Shown: in pieces, positions 1 through 5,521 of the stretch
Layout of the letters: every line of letters begins with the position of its first letter
Position numbering within the stretch: the stretch's first letter is position 1
Assembly: GCA_030533035.1 (NCBI GenBank)
Contig: JAUNJW010000101.1
Coordinates: 1-7,269, forward strand
Length of the DNA stretch: 7,269 bases
Direction of reading: 5' to 3'
Source of the DNA: Erysipelotrichaceae bacterium
GTDB taxonomy: Bacteria; Bacillota_I; Bacilli_A; Erysipelotrichales; Erysipelotrichaceae
Position numbers and translations under genes: made by a program
The notes under the pieces: generated by a model
Databases searched by the model: none
The model's input: the letters and a program-made list of their open reading frames with translations, nothing else
What the model was told of the DNA's origin: nothing

Positions 1-27
1 CGGGCAGAATATAGTAGGATAGAGAAT

Positions 28-882
28 ATGGAAAAGCGCTGTGACCTTCATTCACATTCAACATGTTCCGACGGCACCCTGAAACCTGCTGAGCTTGTCG
101 CTCTGGCAGAAAAGCTGGGTCTTTCGGCGCTGGCTCTGACCGATCACAACACCACGGACGGCCTGAAGGAATTCATGGAGGCGGGAAAGAACAGTACGGT
201 AATTACGGTGCCGGGCTGTGAGTTCACGACCGAGTGGCATAAGAAAGAGGTCCACATTGTCGGACTCTTCTTCCGCGAGGAAAACTGGAAGGAAGTTGAT
301 GACTTCCTTGAACTCGCCAATCTTGCCAAGATCAACTCCAATGAAAAGCTCATCAAAAAGCTCAGTGAAGCCGGCTATGAAATCACCTTTGAAGAAGTTG
401 CGGACCTGGCCGGGAATGATTTGTTCAACCGTTCCCATGTCGCCCGTGTCCTGATGAAGAAGGGGTATGTTGAGACAACTACCGCTGCTTTCAATACTCT
501 TCTCAAGGAAGGAAACGGCTTCTATGTCCCGGCGAAGAGAATTACATCGGCCGCTGCCGTGCGGTTCATCAAGACCTGGGGCGCCACCGCCATCGTCGCA
601 CATCCGCTGCTCAATCTGACACCGGAGGAATTGAGAGAATTTCTGCCGGAAATGAAGGAAGCAGGACTCGACGCAATGGAAACAGAATACACTGAGTTCA
701 CTCCTGAAATGAAAAAGACAGCTGTTTCGCTGGCTGAAGAGTTTTCTTTGAAGCAGAGCGGCGGCTCAGATTATCACGGAGCGGCCAAGCCGTGGATTGA
801 GCTGGGAAAGGGAAGAGGAAATCTCTTTGTGCCATTCTCATTCTATGAGGATATGAAAGCCTGTTCTGATTACGATGAATGA
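28..882 (+). CDS. PHP-domain phosphoesterase (RNase AM / YciV-TrpH-like)
   Basis: A 284-residue cytoplasmic metal-dependent phosphoesterase of the PHP superfamily. The metal-binding motifs appear in family order: HSHSTCSDG at residues 8-16 (H8, H10, D15), LTDHNT at 38-43 (D39, H40), GCEFT at 63-67 (E65), VHIVG at 75-79 (H76), RSHVA at 135-139 (H137), AHP at 191-193 (H192) and GGSDYHG at 245-251 (D248, H250). The small insertion domain at about 95-165 and the total length fit the YciV/TrpH branch. Characterised members are 5'-to-3' exonucleases acting on short RNAs or 5'-phosphorylated nucleotides; some hydrolyse 3',5'-bisphosphonucleotides. The exact substrate here is inference. The ATG has a modest purine-rich site (AGGATAGAG) just upstream. 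No co-transcribed partner is visible downstream. The family assignment is firm and the substrate is not. Confidence 0.93.
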   Translation: MEKRCDLHSHSTCSDGTLKPAELVALAEKLGLSALALTDHNTTDGLKEFMEAGKNSTVITVPGCEFTTEWHKKEVHIVGLFFREENWKEVDDFLELANLAKINSNEKLIKKLSEAGYEITFEEVADLAGNDLFNRSHVARVLMKKGYVETTTAAFNTLLKEGNGFYVPAKRITSAAAVRFIKTWGATAIVAHPLLNLTPEELREFLPEMKEAGLDAMETEYTEFTPEMKKTAVSLAEEFSLKQSGGSDYHGAAKPWIELGKGRGNLFVPFSFYEDMKACSDYDE

Positions 883-902
883 AGAAACGGATGAGTTTCT
901 TC
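881..902. repeat. 8-bp hairpin overlapping the PHP stop codon
   Basis: GAAGAAAC (881-888) and GTTTCTTC (895-902) are perfect reverse complements around a 6-nt loop. The hairpin starts on the second base of the TGA at 880-882. It has no T run of its own, so it is probably not a terminator alone. It may stabilise the mRNA 3' end upstream of the terminator that follows, or be incidental. Confidence 0.4.
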
Positions 903-916
903 TGCAGGAAAAACTA

Positions 917-961
917 AAAGGATGCGGTTATCAATGACAACTGCATCCTTTGATATTTTTT
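917..961. terminator. Intrinsic terminator between convergent PHP and TIGR02206 genes
   Basis: A 13-bp stem with one G-T wobble (917-929 pairs with 939-951) encloses a 9-nt loop. On the + strand it is followed by GATA and six T (956-961), which ends the PHP transcript. On the - strand the same stem is followed by T-rich sequence (TTTTAGTTTTT). It can therefore also stop the membrane-protein gene, whose stop is at 981. Confidence 0.85.
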
Positions 962-980
962 GATTCAGTACAGAGGAAGG

Positions 981-1721
981 TCAGCTCAGGAACAGCAGCG
1001 CGATGCATTTGAAAAGGACATAGAAGACATGAAGTACAGCGATGCAGAAGCAGACGAGTCCTCCTGTATAGGCAATGCCGTCTCCTGTGACTTTCCGGAT
1101 CGCCTCCAGCAGCGGGTTTCCATAAGTGTCCCGCAGAAACATGAAGTTCCTGTCAAATACCGTGTCAATCGCATAGATGACAGCCGCCAGAATAATAATC
1201 TTCATGATGGACAGCCATACACCGGCGTATGTCAGCGGGATCTCCCCGCAGACAAAACGCGCGGTCACATAGGCGATGATCAGGTCATGGTACAGGAACT
1301 GGTGGATCGAGTAGAAGTTTATTGCCGGAAGCGTTGACGTTGTCGGAAAGAAAACCGCCATGATGGCCGCCGGCAGGAAAAGGGTTACCAGCATCTGCGG
1401 GAAAAACGTGTTTCCGATCCAGATGGAGTCGCATACAGTGCTGTAAGCCGCAAAACTGCATATTTCCAAAGGCAGATATTCGAAAAAATCAACATCCGAA
1501 AACCATATGAGAATCATTTTGATGATATCAATGAAAATCAGCGATCCCGCCGCCGCTCTTAAAATGAACAGTTTTCCCGCCGGATCTGCCTGCCTGTAAA
1601 GGAAAACATAAGCAGTCACAAACACAGCCGAAACGGCCAGCCAGAGGAAGTGCTTGAGTGTAAACTGCCCGTATCCCAGTCCTTCCGGGATATTGTCCTT
1701 GTGCGTCCAAAAGTATTTCAT
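981..1721 (-). CDS. TIGR02206/YwaF-like seven-helix membrane protein
   Basis: A 246-residue integral membrane protein with about seven hydrophobic helices, near residues 22-42, 54-74, 81-103, 105-125, 143-159, 166-188 and 218-245. It resembles the TIGR02206 (YwaF-like) family: a short N-terminal stretch before helix 1 (FWTHKDNIPEGLGYGQF), LPLEICS at 83-89, an H-x4-H pair at 140-145 (SIHQFLYHD), and an NFMFL motif at 192-196 where relatives have NYMxL. The biochemical role of this family is not established, so none is assigned. The gene is convergent with the PHP gene and divergent from the LUD gene. It has no Shine-Dalgarno sequence. An in-frame stop at 1731-1733 excludes an upstream start, and no nearby downstream Met fits the family N-terminus. 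Start confidence is good despite the missing ribosome site. Confidence 0.85.
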   Translation of the reverse strand: MKYFWTHKDNIPEGLGYGQFTLKHFLWLAVSAVFVTAYVFLYRQADPAGKLFILRAAAGSLIFIDIIKMILIWFSDVDFFEYLPLEICSFAAYSTVCDSIWIGNTFFPQMLVTLFLPAAIMAVFFPTTSTLPAINFYSIHQFLYHDLIIAYVTARFVCGEIPLTYAGVWLSIMKIIILAAVIYAIDTVFDRNFMFLRDTYGNPLLEAIRKVTGDGIAYTGGLVCFCIAVLHVFYVLFKCIALLFLS

Positions 1722-1729
1722 GCAGAAAT

Positions 1730-1758
1730 ATTATAGAACGTTATATGGTACAGAACAA
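1730..1758 (-). promoter_or_regulatory. Promoter of the TIGR02206 gene, probably leaderless
   Basis: On the - strand, a perfect TATAAT (1730-1735) lies 17 nt after TTGTTC (1753-1758, 3 of 6 matches to TTGACA). Only 8 nt (1722-1729) separate the TATAAT from the ATG at 1719-1721. Transcription would therefore begin at or within a base or two of the start codon. This agrees with the absence of any Shine-Dalgarno sequence. Confidence 0.55.
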
Positions 1759-1834
1759 AGTCATGTCTTCCGCTTATTGACGGATTTGGAAACAGTTTTC
1801 CGATTCTTGAATTTGAATGAAGTAAAGTATGTCT

Positions 1835-1864
1835 TTGGAATTCTTATCACATATGTGGAATAAT
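1835..1864 (+). promoter_or_regulatory. Candidate promoter of the LUD gene with palindrome in the spacer
   Basis: TTGGAA (1835-1840, 4 of 6) and AATAAT (1859-1864, 5 of 6) are separated by 18 nt. This predicts a start near 1871 and a leader of about 20 nt holding the AAGGAG site. The perfect palindrome CACATATGTG (1848-1857) sits inside the spacer and could be an operator. A 10-bp palindrome can also occur by chance. Confidence 0.4.
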
Positions 1865-1874
1865 GATCTCAGTT

Positions 1875-1880
1875 AAGGAG
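1875..1880 (+). promoter_or_regulatory. Ribosome binding site AAGGAG deciding the LUD start
   Basis: AAGGAG lies 1 nt before the in-frame ATG at 1882 and 10 nt before the ATG at 1891. One nucleotide is too close for initiation, so the second ATG is chosen. Confidence 0.7.
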
Positions 1881-1890
1881 AATGACTGAA

Positions 1891-2520
1891 ATGGATGCCA
1901 ATATCGTAAAACGCAATGAACTTCTTGCCCAGAAAGTCATCAAGGGTCTCGGGACCCGGAATATGACAGGTTACTACGCACAAGACAAAGAGGAAGCCCT
2001 GAAGATTGCCCTTTCCCTGATTCCGGAAGGAAGTACAGCCACCATGGGAGGCGGCATGTCTGTGGCTGAAATCGGTCTGGTCAAAGCCCTTAAGGAAGGA
2101 AACTACAATTACATCGACCGTGAAGAAGCGCAGGACCGCAGGGCTGCCATGCTGGCGGCTTATGACGCTGATTTCTTCCTCGCCAGCTGCAACGCCATGA
2201 CGGAAGACGTTGAGCTCGCCAATAATGACGGCAATGCCAACCGTGTTTCCGCGATTGCCTACGGGCCGAAGAAAGTCCTGTTCATCGTCGGTATGAACAA
2301 GGTGTGCAATGACGTTGACGGCGCCATGAAGCGTGCCCGCAATGTCGCTGCCCCCATCAACAACCAGCGCTTCGGCGGCAATAATCCCTGTGTCAAAACC
2401 GGTGCCTGCGCCAACTGCAAGTCCCCGGACACCATCTGCTGCCAGTTCCTGATTACACGCTTCTCAAGACATAAAGACAGAATCCACGTGATTCTTGTCA
2501 ATGACAGCCTCGGCTTCTGA
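1891..2520 (+). CDS. Stand-alone LUD-domain (LutC-like) protein with C-terminal cysteine cluster
   Basis: A 209-residue soluble protein of the LUD fold (LutC/YkgG; often annotated as lactate utilisation protein). Visible family features are the glycine-rich MGGGMS at 52-57, a DGNANR segment at 113-118, GPKKVLFIVGMNKV at 125-138, and a cysteine cluster C167-x5-C173-x2-C176-x6-C183-C184 before a short C-terminal strand ending in LGF. LutC proper works with LutA and LutB in L-lactate oxidation to pyruvate. No lutA or lutB is adjacent, so a lactate role should not be assumed. The stand-alone branch in anaerobic Firmicutes is uncharacterised as far as I know. The cysteines look suited to metal or Fe-S binding, which is inference. 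The gene has its own promoter and terminator, so it looks monocistronic. The start at 1891 rests on ribosome-site spacing; the alternative at 1882 adds three residues. Confidence 0.88.
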   Translation: MDANIVKRNELLAQKVIKGLGTRNMTGYYAQDKEEALKIALSLIPEGSTATMGGGMSVAEIGLVKALKEGNYNYIDREEAQDRRAAMLAAYDADFFLASCNAMTEDVELANNDGNANRVSAIAYGPKKVLFIVGMNKVCNDVDGAMKRARNVAAPINNQRFGGNNPCVKTGACANCKSPDTICCQFLITRFSRHKDRIHVILVNDSLGF

Positions 2521-2541
2521 AACCCGGCGGACAAATATGAC

Positions 2542-2581
2542 AAAAAAAGGCTGCAGAGATTTGCAGCCTTTCATGATTTTT
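2542..2581. terminator. Bidirectional terminator between LUD and STAND genes
   Basis: A perfect 10-bp stem AAAGGCTGCA (2546-2555) / TGCAGCCTTT (2562-2571) encloses a 6-nt loop. On the - strand the stem runs straight into seven T (2548-2542), a strong terminator for the STAND gene, whose stop is at 2596-2598. On the + strand it is followed by CATGA and a five-T run (2577-2581), a weaker terminator for the LUD gene. Confidence 0.88.
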
Positions 2582-2595
2582 GTCAGAAATGACGA

Positions 2596-5313
2596 TTACA
2601 GTTCTTCGATGATTCCTGCTTTAAGTGCCCGCAGTTTCCGGGAATCAGGCAGGTAAATTTTAATACCGGTCTCAAGAGCCTCTTTTTCAGTCTGTTCCGC
2701 GGCTTCGGTCAGCCCGAGTTTTCTGCAGCATCTGATTTTCAGAATCATCTGGTCAAACAGGGAAGGGTTGTCCAGTCCGTAAAACCTGCGGTAGGAAACA
2801 AGATTCTTTTCTGTTTCCTCCAGCGCCTGCTTATATCTGCCGAGATGAAAGAGAACCTTTGCTTTCCGGCTGGACGCCCTGAGGACGTCCGGGTCGGCCG
2901 TGCCGTACATGGCGGTCAGGATCTCATATGCCTCATCGATGAGCTCTTCTGCCTGCTCATATTCCATAAGAACCATATCCACATCTGCCAGACGCAGAAG
3001 ATTTCCGGCCGGACTCCGTTTTGTCACCATATAATCCTGCAGCCAGACCCGGCTCAGGCTGACGGCTTTCTTTGCATAGCGGAGCGCTTCGGAAATATCC
3101 CGCTTGGCGCCGGTGACGTCAAACCGCATGGAATATGCTTTGGAAATGTTTTCCAGCACACCGCAGTATACCGCCTGCTCATCAACTGTTTCTTTCGGAA
3201 TATGCTCAAAAATCTCATTTGTCCTCAGCAGCCACTCAAGCGCGTAATCCAGTGAACGATCCATCTGCGGGTTGAAAAGATAGACCCAGCCGATTCTGTA
3301 GGCTGCCCGGCCTGTTCTGAATGAATACATGCCATCTCGCTGGCAGTTGTATTCGTACAGCATTTTACCGAGCTCAACAGCCCGTTCCGGGTCGCCGGAA
3401 TACCCGTACAGCGACGCGGCGGCTTCATAGAATTCCACAGTGTCTTCGTTGATTGTTTCAAATGATTTCATGATATTGCGGCAGATCATGCTGGCCTGTT
3501 CTTTCTGCAGCTTTGTGAAATGCCATGAGTTCTTTTCGGAAATGAATTCCGCGAAATGATCCAGGAATGATTTGATTTCCGTTTCAACCGGATCAAGACA
3601 GGTCTGAACTACACTGTGGACAACCGGGTGCAGAAGAATGCCTCCTTCCGAGCGCATGATCCAGCCCCGTCTTTCCAGGGCCAGGATGTTTTTGGTGGAG
3701 GGAAGGTCTGCCCATCTCATAAACTCCATAGCCGGGACGGCACCTGACGAGATCAGCGACAGCAGCTGAAGGATTTTGCGTTCCTCATCTGAAAACTCGG
3801 AAATACTGAACATACGGGCCAGATTCTGCCAGGCAATGTCGCCGTCACCTTCCCTGACACTGATATTGTCGTTCAGTGAGACGATGCCTTTCTGCTGCAG
3901 TTCCCCGAGCATCTGCGCGGCGGTCTGGCCGCTGTTTTCCATGTGATGCGCAAGAAGGACCACTGTATATGTGTGGCAGCTGACAGCCTGAAACAGACGG
4001 ATCAGGTCCGGGTCATTGCGCTCCACGGCATAGCCCTGGTAATGGTTCATGAAGATATTGACCAGGGATTCCATATCATTGATTTCCTGAACTTTGACAG
4101 CCGCGAATTCTTTCGAGTAATCATACTGGGTGGTGATAAGAACACGGTATCTTCCGGACAGGAATTCATTGAGGTTTTCATCTTTTTCAGTGTTGAAATT
4201 ATCCAGAATAATCAGGGTTCTTTCATCAGAGGTTCTTTTTATGAGACTGAGTTTTCTTCTGAAATAATCATCGTCACTTTCGCGGACGCTGTCATTCATC
4301 AGCCGCGGGATGGCGGGTACTGTCTCAAACGGAATATCCGCGATGACCAGCTCTTTTATGCTGCGGTCATAAACCGCGTAGACAATCACATCGTATTTTT
4401 TTCTTGAAATGGCCGTGTACTGTTTCGCAATCTCGGTTTTGCCGATGCCGCCGATGCCGCTGAGAAAAACCACTCTGTTGCCGGCTTCAAACAGATCATC
4501 GATTTTTCTGAGTTCCCTGTCGCGTCCGCAGAAACCTGGTTTTGCGATCACGGAAGGGGAAGAGATCAGTGAAGGGGACTGGGGATCGGAATGTACACCA
4601 GCCTTCAGTGCATATCCGTCAAAGTATTTATTCATGAGCTGCCTGCTGTAGTTGCCGAAAACGGAACCTATGCAGAGCCAGGCGAAACAGGAAGCGTACT
4701 CCTGGGCGGCAAACAGTTTTTCAGTGTCTTCTAGAAGTCTTTCATACAGACTTTTTTCAAATGAGAAACCGTCCATCCGGGAGGCGGTGCAGAAACGCAT
4801 TTTCTCATCTTCGCGGCTGTGTTCAAGAAGTTCTTTCATGAAATGGCTGTATTCCTGTTTCTGGTTTTCATCCATGCGGTTATAAATGCTCCGCAGATTT
4901 GAAATCAGGACATCAAAAGCGGATTCATCTGACTGCAGATCCGCAGACGCGCGCCTGAGCATACTGTGGGCCGCGGTGTAATTCTTATATGTGGTTTCAT
5001 TTCTGCTGTTTCCCAGCATGCAGTCTTCGATCTCATTGATTTTCTGTTTGCTCGGGCCCCAGTTGGAAAGAACGCCGTGCTTTCTCGGCGCCAAGATAAA
5101 ACATGTCTCAAAATCATATTCCGCTTCTTCCCTGTCTGCCGGCAGTTCCCGGATAAAAAGGGAAGGAAAAAAGAAATCAATCAGCTGCAGTTTGGAAAGC
5201 TGGCCGGCAATTTTATTGCCGATCTGAATATTGCCGACTGTATCCGTGTATTTCTTGATCAGATTGACCATGCGCAGCGGAAACAGGTTGTTATAAAGCA
5301 GTCTGAAAGCCAT
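2596..5313 (-). CDS. STAND NTPase: unknown N-terminus, NB-ARC core, C-terminal TPRs
   Basis: A 905-residue protein, probably cytoplasmic. Residues 1 to about 250 match no domain I recognise; they are mostly helical and charged, with a hydrophobic patch at 42-54. The NTPase core has a Walker A GIGGIGKT at 286-293 (K292), a Walker B LIILDN at 367-372 (D371), a sensor-like RVLITT at 390-395, a helical segment CHTYTVVLLA at 446-455 in the GLPL position, and an MHD-like HPVVHSVV at 562-569. From about 620 to 890 there are roughly six TPR-like helix pairs; the last two carry kinesin-light-chain-type MYGTADPDV and FYGLDNPSL signatures. By family, STAND proteins are inactive ATPase switches that oligomerise when the C-terminal sensor detects a signal. 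No HTH, TIR, nuclease or protease motif is seen, so the output is unknown. It is flanked by its own leader and terminator, hence monocistronic. Confidence 0.88.
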   Translation of the reverse strand: MAFRLLYNNLFPLRMVNLIKKYTDTVGNIQIGNKIAGQLSKLQLIDFFFPSLFIRELPADREEAEYDFETCFILAPRKHGVLSNWGPSKQKINEIEDCMLGNSRNETTYKNYTAAHSMLRRASADLQSDESAFDVLISNLRSIYNRMDENQKQEYSHFMKELLEHSREDEKMRFCTASRMDGFSFEKSLYERLLEDTEKLFAAQEYASCFAWLCIGSVFGNYSRQLMNKYFDGYALKAGVHSDPQSPSLISSPSVIAKPGFCGRDRELRKIDDLFEAGNRVVFLSGIGGIGKTEIAKQYTAISRKKYDVIVYAVYDRSIKELVIADIPFETVPAIPRLMNDSVRESDDDYFRRKLSLIKRTSDERTLIILDNFNTEKDENLNEFLSGRYRVLITTQYDYSKEFAAVKVQEINDMESLVNIFMNHYQGYAVERNDPDLIRLFQAVSCHTYTVVLLAHHMENSGQTAAQMLGELQQKGIVSLNDNISVREGDGDIAWQNLARMFSISEFSDEERKILQLLSLISSGAVPAMEFMRWADLPSTKNILALERRGWIMRSEGGILLHPVVHSVVQTCLDPVETEIKSFLDHFAEFISEKNSWHFTKLQKEQASMICRNIMKSFETINEDTVEFYEAAASLYGYSGDPERAVELGKMLYEYNCQRDGMYSFRTGRAAYRIGWVYLFNPQMDRSLDYALEWLLRTNEIFEHIPKETVDEQAVYCGVLENISKAYSMRFDVTGAKRDISEALRYAKKAVSLSRVWLQDYMVTKRSPAGNLLRLADVDMVLMEYEQAEELIDEAYEILTAMYGTADPDVLRASSRKAKVLFHLGRYKQALEETEKNLVSYRRFYGLDNPSLFDQMILKIRCCRKLGLTEAAEQTEKEALETGIKIYLPDSRKLRALKAGIIEEL

Positions 5314-5319
5314 ATCAGT

Positions 5320-5324
5320 CCTCC
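5320..5324 (-). promoter_or_regulatory. Ribosome binding site GGAGG deciding the STAND start
   Basis: On the - strand, GGAGG is followed by 6 nt and the ATG at 5311-5313. The open frame extends to a TTG at 5332-5334. That TTG lies upstream of the ribosome site and would place the site inside the coding region, so it is rejected. Confidence 0.85.
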
Positions 5325-5429
5325 GTGAAATCAATATACCATGACAATTGAGGAAACATAAAAAGTATATTCATTTTGCATACACCTTAGAGGATAGTAT
5401 ATGGCCGGTTTTCTGCAGTAAAATGTGTT

Positions 5430-5465
5430 TACAATCAAAATATGGATTGTACCTGTCAAAACAGG
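5430..5465 (-). promoter_or_regulatory. Candidate STAND promoter with two abutting inverted repeats
   Basis: The 195-bp gap between the MATE stop and the STAND start holds two contiguous inverted repeats: TACAATC-N8-GATTGTA (5430-5451) and CCTGT-N4-ACAGG (5452-5465). On the - strand a perfect TTGACA (5454-5459) lies within the second. Seventeen nucleotides downstream, GATTGT (5431-5436, 3 of 6) would be a weak -10 inside the first. The repeats could be operators over a regulated promoter, giving a leader of about 110 nt. Two TATACT boxes nearer the gene (5364-5369, 5396-5401) have no convincing -35. The promoter call is tentative; the repeats are directly visible. Confidence 0.4.
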
Positions 5466-5492
5466 CAGTTCCGGGGGAATCTGCATAACCGC

Positions 5493-5521
5493 AAAAAAAG
5501 CACGAAGCTCAACGCTCCGTG
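5493..5521 (-). terminator. Terminator of the MATE gene, with the stop codon in its loop
   Basis: On the - strand, CACGGAGC (5521-5514) pairs with GCTTCGTG (5508-5501) with one G-T wobble, around a 5-nt loop. One C and then seven T (5499-5493) follow. The TGA stop (5511-5509) lies inside the loop, so the last codons of the gene double as the 5' arm of the terminator. On the + strand the stem has an A-C mismatch and is weaker. Confidence 0.85.

Noticed and set aside
1..27. Possible 3' end of an upstream gene
   Set aside because: TAG codons at 12-14 and 20-22 could end an upstream frame, but too few bases are present to support any gene.
58..603. Open frame of 181 codons on the - strand inside the PHP gene
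   Set aside because: It is antisense to a gene whose metal-binding motifs are intact, and its translation shows no family resemblance.
960..1337. Open frame of 125 codons on the + strand opposite the membrane protein
   Set aside because: It begins in the T tract of the terminator, has low-complexity charged composition, and is antisense to a well-supported gene.
1654..1863. Open frame of 69 codons on the + strand across the divergent promoter region
   Set aside because: It overlaps the membrane-protein start and both promoters, has no clear ribosome site, and resembles no known protein.
2845..3255. Open frame of 136 codons on the + strand within the STAND gene
   Set aside because: It is antisense to the TPR region and has no ribosome site or recognisable domain.
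3943..4407. Open frame of 154 codons on the + strand within the STAND gene
   Set aside because: It is antisense to the NTPase core, whose motifs are plainly intact on the other strand.
2596..5313. Reading the large protein as a MalT/LuxR-type transcriptional activator
   Set aside because: That architecture needs a DNA-binding HTH. None is visible at either end; the C-terminus is TPR to the last residues.
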